From contig JAFGGF010000246.1 in NCBI GenBank assembly GCA_016930735.1, forward strand, positions 1 through 8,762: 8,762 bases of DNA, in the 5' to 3' direction. The notes below the pieces were generated by a model. It was given only the letters and a program-made list of their open reading frames with translations. It did not search any database and was not told the origin of the DNA. The stretch is from Prolixibacteraceae bacterium (lineage in GTDB: Bacteria; Bacteroidota; Bacteroidia; Bacteroidales; Prolixibacteraceae). Positions 1 through 7,345 of the stretch are shown in pieces (positions within the stretch are counted from its first letter, which is position 1; each line of letters starts with the position of its first letter). A program made the translations under genes and the position numbers.

Positions 1-3000
1 GGACCTTTCTCGAGGAACTTCCTTTTTGAAGAAGCTAAAACCGATAAACAGGGGAAGTTCCAAATCGACCGTTTGTACCTGAAGGATCAATCCACGGTAA
101 TGCTGAATGCCAAAAACGAACGCGACAGGGCAAACACAGAGATCATCCTCGATCCTCAGTATTTGCCTGAATCAGATGCACCTGTCGACTCCATAAATAA
201 AATAATTGGTGATGTTGATATTCCGGTAATGTTTTACAGGCACAGCTACCTGCGGCAAATGGCCATAAAAGAGTTTGTGCCCGAAGAGGGCACCATTATG
301 ATTGGCGATGTGGAAGTTATTGGCGACAAGCCCGAATTTGAGGGAGACCTTCACCACCGGTTGTATAGCGAACCTGATGTTGCAGTAAAAGTATCGGAAG
401 ACGATTATTTGTCATATCCTAATGTATATGAATATCTTATAGGCAAAGTTGCCGGTGTCGACGTCACCTCAAATGATGGGGACGATGGTTTTACCAGTTA
501 TTCCATTACTATCAGGGGGAACAGCGGACCGCCGATGTTTTTACTGGATGGAGTCCCCGATAATATTGGATTAGTCAGTGGTATTTCAATGAAGGATATC
601 GATAAAATTGAGGTTTTAAAAAGTGGCTATGCAACATCTTTTTACGGTTCAAAAGGCGGTAATGGAGTTATTGCCATTTATACCAGGCACGGCGATAATA
701 AGGCAGAAATAGAAAAATATGTAAAGGGAAGGATTGAATTGACAGTTAACGGTTTTCAGCAGCCAAACAGTTTTTATTCGCCTAAATACACATTAAAAAA
801 CTTAGACAGGGAAGAGCCTGATAACCGCCCAACATTGTACTGGTCGCCGGAAGTAAAAATAGACGATGAGCAGCCTGAAGCAGAGCTTTATACCTGCGAC
901 GATTTGTCAAATTATTTAATAATAGCTGAAGGGGTAAGTAAGAATGGCAAAATATTTTCTGCAGTTAAAAAGTTCAGTGTTTCAAATACAACAACAATTC
1001 CCCGGAATGTTAAAAAACTGAATTCTCAAACCGATACAATCCTTTACGAGAAGGTTTACCTCCACATCGACAGGGAGTTGTATTCTCCGGGCGATACACT
1101 CTGGTTTAAGTCGTACCTGGTAAAAGGGCTTTCAAACAAACCTCAGCGGGGTTATAAAAATATTTATGTCCAGCTTGTGGCACCGTCGGGGGAAGTAATT
1201 TCCAACCGCTTACTATTATCCGAAAACGGGAATGCACACGGTGATTTTGCCCTGAATGACTCCCTTCCCGACGGGCAATATACGGTACGGGCTTATACAA
1301 AATATTTGCAGGGTTTTGGTGAGGAAAGTTATTTCCATAAACGGATATGGATATCGGCACCAAAATCCTCCCTGGAAATTCATGTGCCTGAAATAAATGA
1401 TTCGCTTGTGGTTGACGCCATGTTTTTCCCCGAAAGTGGCAACCTTATTGAAAATGTAAATAACCATGTCGCCTTTAAGGTAATCGGATCCGACGGCAGG
1501 GGAGTAAAAGCAAGCGGGAAAATTACCGATGAAAAAGGGGAAACCATTGTTCGGTTTAAAACCGCTTTTCTTGGTATGGGAAGTTTTGTTTTTAAACCGA
1601 TGGCTGGCAAAAAGTATTACGCCACCATCGATAATTTTCCGGAAATAAAATACCCTTTTGAAGATATTGTCAGCGACGGAATTTCCATGCACTATTCCGA
1701 AAAAAACAAAAAGGCTGAATTTACCCTGGCAGGAAATTTTAGCATTGAAAATCAAAAAAACCTTTTCCTGCTGGCAACACACAAGGGAATTGAACTTTTT
1801 TATGAAACCATCACCATGGATAAACCTGAAAAGGTTGTTTCTTTTGATAAACAGCGTTTTCCTACAGGAATTTCAAAAATTACCCTGTACGATGAAAATT
1901 TCAATGTCCTTTCCGAACGGCTGGTTTTTGTGGATAACAACATTGGTAACTCTGTGTTGGTTGAACTTCATAAAGAAGCTTTTACTACAAGAGAAAGGGT
2001 TAATTTGTCGATTGAGCCTTTACTTGCATCAAAAGATTCTGTTTCAGGATTGTCAGTTTCGGTTGTGAGTGAGGATTATCTCAGTTCAGTCGGAAACAAT
2101 CAGAATATTAAAAGTTACCTTTTGGTTGATTCAGAATTAAAGGGGGTAATTGAATCACCGGCATTGTATTTTTTTGATGAAGAGGGTATTACGTCATCAG
2201 AAAAACTGGATTTACTGATGATGGTTCAAGGCTGGCGCAGCTATTACTGGGACGATTTAATAAAACTTGCACCCCGGAATTCAGGTTTATGGGACGATGC
2301 CGGATTGAGTTTTACAGGCAGGGTAACCGGTTTGTTCAGCGACAAGGTTGTGACAAACGGCGAAGTCAGGCTGGGGCCCTATTCACCTCAGTTTTTGTTT
2401 GAAAATACCAAAACCGACAGCTACGGGCAGTTTTTATTTGAAAACCTTTACATGCCCGATTCGGCAGAAGTTATGGTTTTTGCAACCAACGAAAAAGGCA
2501 AAAACAGCGTGGATGTAACGTTGCAACAGCCCCTGTTTTTTGAATCAAAAGCTGAAACACAGGAAATCAATAATTCACTGGGGAAAATAAATATCCCCAT
2601 GAAATATTACCGGGAAATTTACATGCAGCAGATGGCTGAAAATGCTTTTATTCCCGACTCGGGAAGTATAATGATTGGTGAAGTGGAGGTTGTTGCAATT
2701 ACAAATAAAGATGTTTATGAACTCACAAAACCTTTTTATGACTTTTATCCGACCAAATCATTTATCATTACCGAAGAAGATTATAAATATGAAAGTATTT
2801 ATGATTTTTTATTATTAAAGGTGGATTCCAGGTATCTTGAAGATGTTGATAAAGAAGGTAACCCTGCAATTGTTGTTTATCTTGATGGCAGGTTAATTGA
2901 TTCTACTGAAATATTATCTCTTGAAAATGCATACATGGATGATGTTTACAGAATTGATTATAGAAGAAAAGAGTTAAAAAATGCTTTTGATCGGGATGGA

Positions 3001-3327
3001 GTTCCTGAAACATTTTATATATACAGAAACAAAGTTTTAAAGGAATTCCGCCCAACTGTTTGGGGAAAAGCAGTTATTCAGGCTAAAGGTTTTCAGCAAC
3101 CACATAAATTCTATTCACCAAAATACACCTTTGAGAATATAAGTAATAAACTGCCCGATTACCGCCCAACATTGTATTGGTCGCCGGAGGTGCTTGTTAA
3201 AGACGGCAAAGCCAGCCTGGAATTTTTTACCTGTGATAATTTATCAGATTATGTGGTAATTGTTGAGGGCATCAGCAAAAACGGGAAGATATGTTACGGA
3301 ACGGGGAGATTTAGTGTGACAAAATAA
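1..3327 (+). CDS. Fused double-unit MG2 / TonB-plug-like / A2M-like extracytoplasmic protein (5' end outside window)
   Basis: The frame is open from base 1 to the TAA at 3325-3327 (1108 residues visible). The codons before 73 already align with the same place in unit B (GPFSRNFLFEEAKTD against GPYSPQFLFENTKTD), so the TTG at 73 is not the start and the gene begins upstream. Residues 1-328 are the C-terminal part of unit A: end of a carboxypeptidase-regulatory-like beta domain, a plug-like segment (about 131-229, with IRGNSGPPMFLLDGVP and GSKGGNGVIAIYTR), then an A2M-like tail (RPTLYWSPEV, about 277). A 20-residue linker leads straight into unit B (349-1108): MG2-like start YEKVYLHIDRELYSPGDT, core SVVSEDYLSS and MMVQGWRSYYWD, beta domain, eroded plug, A2M-like tail. 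No thioester CxEQ motif is visible. Such proteins are expected to be exported to the periplasm or outer membrane; their role is unknown to me. Unit B closely resembles the next gene. The in-frame join with no second signal peptide is unusual. Confidence 0.85.
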   Translation, partial: GPFSRNFLFEEAKTDKQGKFQIDRLYLKDQSTVMLNAKNERDRANTEIILDPQYLPESDAPVDSINKIIGDVDIPVMFYRHSYLRQMAIKEFVPEEGTIMIGDVEVIGDKPEFEGDLHHRLYSEPDVAVKVSEDDYLSYPNVYEYLIGKVAGVDVTSNDGDDGFTSYSITIRGNSGPPMFLLDGVPDNIGLVSGISMKDIDKIEVLKSGYATSFYGSKGGNGVIAIYTRHGDNKAEIEKYVKGRIELTVNGFQQPNSFYSPKYTLKNLDREEPDNRPTLYWSPEVKIDDEQPEAELYTCDDLSNYLIIAEGVSKNGKIFSAVKKFSVSNTTTIPRNVKKLNSQTDTILYEKVYLHIDRELYSPGDTLWFKSYLVKGLSNKPQRGYKNIYVQLVAPSGEVISNRLLLSENGNAHGDFALNDSLPDGQYTVRAYTKYLQGFGEESYFHKRIWISAPKSSLEIHVPEINDSLVVDAMFFPESGNLIENVNNHVAFKVIGSDGRGVKASGKITDEKGETIVRFKTAFLGMGSFVFKPMAGKKYYATIDNFPEIKYPFEDIVSDGISMHYSEKNKKAEFTLAGNFSIENQKNLFLLATHKGIELFYETITMDKPEKVVSFDKQRFPTGISKITLYDENFNVLSERLVFVDNNIGNSVLVELHKEAFTTRERVNLSIEPLLASKDSVSGLSVSVVSEDYLSSVGNNQNIKSYLLVDSELKGVIESPALYFFDEEGITSSEKLDLLMMVQGWRSYYWDDLIKLAPRNSGLWDDAGLSFTGRVTGLFSDKVVTNGEVRLGPYSPQFLFENTKTDSYGQFLFENLYMPDSAEVMVFATNEKGKNSVDVTLQQPLFFESKAETQEINNSLGKINIPMKYYREIYMQQMAENAFIPDSGSIMIGEVEVVAITNKDVYELTKPFYDFYPTKSFIITEEDYKYESIYDFLLLKVDSRYLEDVDKEGNPAIVVYLDGRLIDSTEILSLENAYMDDVYRIDYRRKELKNAFDRDGVPETFYIYRNKVLKEFRPTVWGKAVIQAKGFQQPHKFYSPKYTFENISNKLPDYRPTLYWSPEVLVKDGKASLEFFTCDNLSDYVVIVEGISKNGKICYGTGRFSVTK
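391..687 (+). other. Unit A TonB-plug-like domain (best preserved of three)
   Basis: The encoded segment follows the plug pattern of TonB-dependent receptors: VSEDDYLSYPNVYEYLIGKV, then SITIRG, then a PPMFLLDGVP strand, then IDKIEVLKSGYATSFYGSKG followed by GVIAIYTR. In SusC-like receptors these correspond to the I.IRG, P.ILVDG and V.VLK.a.a...YG..aanGVI.I.TK elements. No TonB-dependent beta-barrel follows; the chain goes directly into a GFQQP...FYSPKYT motif and the A2M-like tail. A transporter function is therefore unlikely, and a docking or structural role is an inference. Confidence 0.7.
979..1044 (+). other. Junction between fused units A and B
   Basis: Unit A ends with KKFSVS, which matches the RFSVT ends of the B and C proteins, where a stop codon follows within one to four codons. 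Here the frame continues through a hydrophilic linker (NTTTIPRNVKKLNSQTDTIL) into YEKVYLH, the point where mature unit C begins about 10 residues after its signal peptide. No in-frame ATG and no hydrophobic signal segment lie at the join. A stop, an intergenic gap and a signal peptide therefore appear to have been lost cleanly between two formerly separate genes, or the double unit is an inherited architecture. Confidence 0.7.
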
Positions 3328-3369
3328 TTATGAATAAAAAATAGAAATAATTCTAACATAAATAAAGAT

Positions 3370-3415
3370 GTCATCCTGAGCCTGCCTGCCCCGAATATCC
3401 GTTGGTCGAAGGATG
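3370..3415. repeat. REP-like interspersed repeat, first half
   Basis: GTCATCCTGAGC at 3370-3381 and GTCGAAGGATG at 3405-3415 look like the two ends of a dispersed element; CATCCT (3372-3377) pairs with AGGATG (3410-3415). From memory, closely similar sequence (GTCATCCTGAGC..GTCGAAGGATG) recurs between genes in many Bacteroidota genomes, but only one copy is in this window, so dispersal cannot be shown here. The middle is longer than the short form I remember. Confidence 0.5.
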
Positions 3416-3431
3416 TTAAGATATGCAATAA

Positions 3432-3456
3432 TCATGGTTCGACAAGCTCACCATGA
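3432..3456. repeat. REP-like interspersed repeat, second hairpin
   Basis: TCATGGT (3432-3438) is perfectly complementary to ACCATGA (3450-3456) around an 11-base loop TCGACAAGCTC. The reverse strand reads TCATGGTGAGCTTGTCGAACC, a sister form of the neighbouring CATCCTGAGC..GTCGAAGGATG element, so the two lie in opposite orientation. Located between the B and C units, the pair could fold in the transcript and reduce read-through or act in mRNA processing; that is inference. No U-run follows, so it is not a standard terminator. Confidence 0.5.
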
Positions 3457-3503
3457 CACATGAAAAAACATTAATTATTGATTTGTAGATTAAAGTAAAC
3501 ACC

Positions 3504-5888
3504 ATGAAATCAACCTTAACCTCCCTGTTGTTACTTGTTCTTTTCACTTTCGTTTATTCTCAGGAAAGTGAAAAACAAGCCATTGTTGTTTATGAAAAGG
3601 TTTACCTCCACACCGACCGTGAGTTGTACTCACCCGGCGATACAATCTGGTTTAAAGCCTACCTGGTTGGCGGGGTGTCGCACAAACTGCTGCCCGGATT
3701 TAAAAATATGTATGTGCAGTTGATATCCCAATCGGGCGAGGTAATTTCAAACCGTTTATTGCTTTCATTTTACGGCGAATCGTTTGGCGATATAACCCTT
3801 AACGACACCCTGCCCGAAGGGCAATACATCCTGCGTGCCCGGACAAAATACCTCGAAAATTTTGGAGAGGAAAGTTTCTTCCATAAACGCATCTGGGTAA
3901 ACAAACCTAAAAGTTCGATGGAGCTCGATTTGCAAAATGAAGAAGCACCAACCGAAATCGAAGCCATGTTTTTCCCCGAAGGGGGAAACCTTGTTTATAA
4001 TGCAGCAAACCATGTAGCCTTTAAAGTTATTGGCGCCGATGGCAGGGGCATCGAATCAAGCGGTGTTGTCGTTAACCAAAACAACGATACCATCACCCGG
4101 TTTTCAACTTGCTTTTTAGGGATGGGCAAGTTTACCCTCATGCCAAAAGAAGGTGAAAGTTATTATGCTATAATCGATAACTACCCTAAGTCAAAACAGG
4201 AATTGAGTAATATCCTCAAAGGTGGGCTTGCCTTAAACTTTAAAGATATTGGCAAAGAAGTTTTATTTACTATATCAAGGGATTTTAAAGAAACAGGTGA
4301 TAAAACCATTTTTCTGGAGGCTACACACAAAGGGGTCCATCTTTTTCAGGAAAAAATTACAATTGAAGGATTTTCAGGGGCAATCAGAATCGGTAAAAAC
4401 CAATTTCCGCTGGGAATTTCCAAAATCACCCTGTTTGATTCAAACTCAAACATCCTTGCACAGCGGCTGGTATTTATCGATGTGGATTACGGGAACACGG
4501 TAAAAGTTGAAACCGGGAAAGAAGAATATTCGACCCGTGAAAAAGTAAACCTCAGCCTCGAACCCATCCATGTAACAAATGATTCGGTTACTTCAACCCT
4601 TTCGGTTTCGGTGGTAAGTGAAGACTACCTGAGTGCAACAGGCATGAGCCAGAATATTAAAAGCTATTTGCTATTGGATTCAGAATTAAAAGGAGCCATT
4701 GAATCGCCCGCTTTGTATTTTTTTGATGAAGAAAAAATCACAGCAGCAGAAAAGCTGGATTTGCTTATGATGGTGCAGGGCTGGAGGAGTTATTACTGGG
4801 ATGAGATCGTAAAAAAGGCACCTGAAAATTTAACCGGTTGGGATGATGCCGGGATCAACATCTCGGGGCAGGTAAAAAGCTTGTTCCGAAACAGGGAAGT
4901 TGATGGTGGAAAGGTAACACTGACTTCCATTTCTCCTAGGCTAATGGTTGAAGAAACCAAAACAGATAGCTTAGGTTATTTCAGTTTTGAAAGGTTGTTT
5001 TTGGGAGATTCTTCCGAAATAATGATTACGGCAGCCAATGAAAAGGGCAGGAAACAGGTTGAAGTTATAACGGATTCTTTATTGGGATATGAAACGAAAG
5101 TTGATACATTTCTAATTAACCAAAATCTAACCGGAATTGGTATCCCGCTGAAGTATTACCGGGAGATATATTTACAGCAATTAGCAGAAAGGAAATATGT
5201 TTTTGAAGAAGGGGGGATTGTACTTGATGAAGTAACCGTTACAGCTAAAATAACCGATGAAGATGTGTTTGAACTTATAAAACCTTTTTACAATTTTTTC
5301 CCTGATAATACATATTTAATTACTAAAGAAGATTATCAATATGAAACAGTCCGGGGATTTATTGATAAGAAAATTGGATCAAAATATTTAGATGTTTATA
5401 ATATGTTCTTTCATCCCAAAATATATTATATTCTTAATAATGATATTCATAGTGCAATTATTAATTATCATGAAGACAAAAATTACATTATTGAAAGTAT
5501 TGCAATTGAAAATATCTATAGAATTGATTTAATAAAAAATGGTGGTCCATATGTACCTGAGATCTATCATGTTTATCAGAAAAAGAATCAAAAAGATTTT
5601 TCACATAATAGGAACAATAAAAATTATATTCATATTAATGGGTTCCAGCCACCCAACAAATTTTATTCACCAAAATATACTCTGGAAAACATAAATGATA
5701 AATTACCGGATTACCGTCCAACACTATACTGGTCACCCGAAGTAGCTGTTAAAGATGGCAAAGCCAACCTGGAGTTTTTCACCTGTGATAATTTATCAAA
5801 CTACATTGTGATTGTAGAAGGCATCAGCAAAAACGGGAAAATCTGTTATGGTACCGGGAGGTTTAGTGTGACTGGCAGGTATAATTAA
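3504..5888 (+). CDS. MG2 / degenerate-plug / A2M-like exported protein (unit C)
   Basis: A complete 794-residue protein starting at ATG 3504 and ending at TAA 5886-5888. The start is supported by a typical Sec signal peptide: MKST, a leucine-rich core and a likely cut after VYS (residue 19); no lipobox cysteine is present. The mature part begins at residue 30 with the MG2-like YEKVYLHTDRELYSPGDT, then the core SVVSEDYLSATGMSQNIKSY and MMVQGWRSYYWD, a beta domain (ISGQVKSLF to AANEKGRKQ), a KYYREIYLQQLAE motif, an eroded plug-like region, then GFQPPNKFYSPKYT and the A2M-like tail RPTLYWSPEV with TCDNLS. It aligns with unit B almost end to end, and several stretches of up to 20 bases are identical. 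It is separated from the previous gene by 176 bases. No clear ribosome binding site or promoter is visible. The location is probably periplasmic or outer surface; the function is unknown. Confidence 0.9.
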   Translation: MKSTLTSLLLLVLFTFVYSQESEKQAIVVYEKVYLHTDRELYSPGDTIWFKAYLVGGVSHKLLPGFKNMYVQLISQSGEVISNRLLLSFYGESFGDITLNDTLPEGQYILRARTKYLENFGEESFFHKRIWVNKPKSSMELDLQNEEAPTEIEAMFFPEGGNLVYNAANHVAFKVIGADGRGIESSGVVVNQNNDTITRFSTCFLGMGKFTLMPKEGESYYAIIDNYPKSKQELSNILKGGLALNFKDIGKEVLFTISRDFKETGDKTIFLEATHKGVHLFQEKITIEGFSGAIRIGKNQFPLGISKITLFDSNSNILAQRLVFIDVDYGNTVKVETGKEEYSTREKVNLSLEPIHVTNDSVTSTLSVSVVSEDYLSATGMSQNIKSYLLLDSELKGAIESPALYFFDEEKITAAEKLDLLMMVQGWRSYYWDEIVKKAPENLTGWDDAGINISGQVKSLFRNREVDGGKVTLTSISPRLMVEETKTDSLGYFSFERLFLGDSSEIMITAANEKGRKQVEVITDSLLGYETKVDTFLINQNLTGIGIPLKYYREIYLQQLAERKYVFEEGGIVLDEVTVTAKITDEDVFELIKPFYNFFPDNTYLITKEDYQYETVRGFIDKKIGSKYLDVYNMFFHPKIYYILNNDIHSAIINYHEDKNYIIESIAIENIYRIDLIKNGGPYVPEIYHVYQKKNQKDFSHNRNNKNYIHINGFQPPNKFYSPKYTLENINDKLPDYRPTLYWSPEVAVKDGKANLEFFTCDNLSNYIVIVEGISKNGKICYGTGRFSVTGRYN
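5316..5583 (+). other. Divergent AT-rich plug-like core of unit C
   Basis: This stretch sits where unit A has its TonB-plug motif, between the shared lead-in ITKEDYQYE and the shared exit GFQPPNKFYSPKYT. The I.IRG and GxxGxNGVI signatures are gone; only the pattern IENIYRIDLIKNG...IYHVYQK recalls them. The DNA is strikingly AT-rich compared with the flanks, rich in Asn, Ile, Tyr and His codons. Unit B shows a parallel eroded version at 2764-3030. Confidence 0.6.
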
Positions 5889-6425
5889 AATTAATATTGG
5901 AATTACTCTTCTTCTTTTTATTTATAAGGAAATTACATAAATTTCATCTAAAAATCGACCGGCTGATACCCGTGATATCGGATAACCACGAAGAGTAAGG
6001 AGCAGCCCCGGGAGAATAAATAAGGATACTGATAATTTTAACAGATTGTAAACGGATGAGAACGCTTGTAATCAGAACTTACAACGTAAGGCGCAGATAT
6101 TTAGTTTGATAACAAAATTCAAATAAAAACGAAATAAACTCAACTGCATTTACTACTAGTTACCGTCAAGTGTGGGAAAAACGAGAGTACTAAACTTGAA
6201 AAGTAAATCATTGTGAAAGGGCAGCAAAATGAAATATTGACAAGATTAAAGGGCTGACACCCATACCGACCTGATGTTTTTAATTTTTTTGTCACCACAC
6301 ATTTTTAAAATAATTGTCAATCCACATTGCATAAATTGCCAATGTCCTACGAGCCAACACTCCAACCAAAGTTTTATCAAAGAGTGCAATTTTACTGACG
6401 CACTTTTAAACAGAAGTAATTATTT
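5889..6425. other. Long non-coding gap with possible structured RNA or group II intron relic
   Basis: No convincing gene is found on either strand. Between about 5959 and 6265 I see several pairings: CCGGCTG (5959-5965) with CAGCC..GG (6003-6011) enclosing CGTG (5971-5974) with CACG (5987-5990); ACG-TTGTAA (6062-6071, one bulged C) with TTACAA-CGT (6079-6087); TCAAGT (6166-6171) with ACTTGA (6194-6199); CAGC (6222-6225) with GCTG (6253-6256). GGCTGAyACCC occurs twice, at 5961 and 6252. The style recalls domain I of bacterial group II introns, but there is no reverse transcriptase, no domain V and no clear intron ends. From about 6266 to 6378 nothing is recognisable. The end holds the promoter region of the AraC-family gene. 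Confidence 0.3.
6380..6407. promoter_or_regulatory. Imperfect inverted repeat, possible operator
   Basis: AAGAGTGC (6380-6387) and GCACTTTT (6400-6407) form an inverted repeat with one mismatch and a 12-base spacer. It lies just upstream of the putative -7 box of the AraC-family gene, about where the -33 element should fall, so it could be an operator for autoregulation. This is based on position and symmetry only. Confidence 0.25.
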
Positions 6426-6428
6426 TTG
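6421..6428 (+). promoter_or_regulatory. Putative Bacteroidota -7 box of the AraC-family gene
   Basis: TATTTTTG matches the Bacteroidota primary-sigma -7 consensus TAnnTTTG exactly. No good TTTG -33 element is seen at the expected distance. The box lies 15 bases before ATG 6444 and overlaps an alternative in-frame TTG at 6426, which argues against that TTG as the start and implies a very short leader. Confidence 0.4.
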
Positions 6429-6443
6429 CAACAAAGAAATAGT

Positions 6444-7259
6444 ATGAAATTTCAAATAGTACAACCTTCCGGTTTCCTGAAAAATTACATAAAGAATTAC
6501 TGCTTTATGGAATCGGATATTAACGAGGCAGATGTCATGGAGAGGGTTATACCTACTGAAAATATTCAATTAATGTTTCACTATAAAAATCCCTTTGTTG
6601 TATTTCATTCGTATGATACTGTCATCAAGCAGCCAAGATCGATAATAAGTGGATTGAGTGATAATTATTGGGATGTTTCAACCGCCGGAGAAACAGGGGT
6701 TGTATTTATTAGTTTCCATCCAACCGGCGCTTGCCATTTTTTTAATTTTCCACTTTCAGAAATTGAAAACCAAAGTGTGAATTTGACGGACATATTTAAC
6801 TCTGAAATAAGGCAAATTGAAGAATTGCTATATTTAAAAGACAATATAAGAGAAAAAGTTAATATTATTGAGAATTTCCTAATCAGGCATTATTCTCCAA
6901 TTCACTCACATGACGGTATGTTAATTCAAAAAGGTGTTGAAATAGTTAAAAACTGGAAGGGGCAAACAAACGCTAAATATTTGTCAGATTGCCTGTATAC
7001 TTCACCGAAAACACTGGAACGGAAGTTTGCAAAATATCTTGGTAAGACTACCAAACAGATTATTAAACTGATACGTTTTCAGGAAATATTACAAGATTTA
7101 AGCGTTAATAAAAATGTTAGCTTAACCGAATACGCTTACAGAAATGGGTATTTTGACCAATCGCACTTTATAAAGGATTTTAAAACCTATTCCGGATATA
7201 CACCAAAGGATTTTCTTGTTAAATATCCTGATTTTAATATAAATGCAGAAAACTGTTAG
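6444..7259 (+). CDS. AraC-family transcriptional regulator
   Basis: A 271-residue protein, a normal size for the family. The ATG at 6444 is chosen over an in-frame TTG at 6426 because MKFQIVQPSGFLKNYIKNY is a typical opening for Bacteroidota members and because the TTG lies in the putative -7 box. Residues 1 to about 150 are the sensor part, resembling the DUF6597-type N-terminus (RVIPTENIQLMFHY at 34-47, FHPTGACHFF at 91-100). The C-terminal AraC DNA-binding domain has both helix-turn-helix units: NAKYLSDCLYTSPKTLERKF (176-195) and SLTEYAYRNGYFDQSHFIKDF (226-246), ending in the family signature YSGYTPKDF. It probably binds DNA in response to an unknown ligand. The UvrA-like gene starts 86 bases downstream on the same strand and is the most likely target, though that is inference. 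The fold assignment is firm; the ligand and regulon are not known. Confidence 0.92.
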   Translation: MKFQIVQPSGFLKNYIKNYCFMESDINEADVMERVIPTENIQLMFHYKNPFVVFHSYDTVIKQPRSIISGLSDNYWDVSTAGETGVVFISFHPTGACHFFNFPLSEIENQSVNLTDIFNSEIRQIEELLYLKDNIREKVNIIENFLIRHYSPIHSHDGMLIQKGVEIVKNWKGQTNAKYLSDCLYTSPKTLERKFAKYLGKTTKQIIKLIRFQEILQDLSVNKNVSLTEYAYRNGYFDQSHFIKDFKTYSGYTPKDFLVKYPDFNINAENC

Positions 7260-7314
7260 TTTATAAAAACTTCATTTTGTCTGTTTTTTACAATTCCGGA
7301 TTTCCTGCTTCAAA

Positions 7315-7322
7315 TAATTTTG
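7315..7322 (+). promoter_or_regulatory. Putative -7 box of the uvrA-like gene
   Basis: TAATTTTG fits TAnnTTTG and lies 23 bases before ATG 7346. The nearest TTTG upstream (7276-7279) is too far away to be the matching -33 element. The sequence after the box (TTTTGCAGCAACA) resembles that at the AraC-family promoter (TTTTGCAACA), so the two genes may share control. Read-through from the regulator gene is equally possible. Confidence 0.3.
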
Positions 7323-7345
7323 CAGCAACATATTAATTGAGAAAT

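Noticed and set aside
73..75. TTG at 73 as the start of the first gene
   Set aside because: The codons before it align with the same region of unit B, and the frame is open to base 1, so the gene starts outside the window.
391..687. A TonB-dependent transporter gene
   Set aside because: Only a plug-like domain is present; no barrel follows, and the chain continues into A2M-like and MG2-like domains.
1216..1782. Open frame of 188 codons on the - strand inside unit B
   Set aside because: It lies opposite a strongly conserved coding stretch and shows no family resemblance; similar opposite-strand frames occur at the same place in unit C, as expected from shared codon content.
3432..3456. Rho-independent terminator after the fused gene
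   Set aside because: The hairpin is over 100 bases from the stop and no T-run follows it; it fits a REP-like repeat better.
3478..3485. TTGATTTG as a -7 promoter box for unit C
   Set aside because: The essential TA is lost and no -33 element is visible, so the support is too weak.
6426..6443. TTG at 6426 as the start of the AraC-family protein
   Set aside because: It overlaps an exact TAnnTTTG box, and the ATG at 6444 gives a typical family N-terminus.
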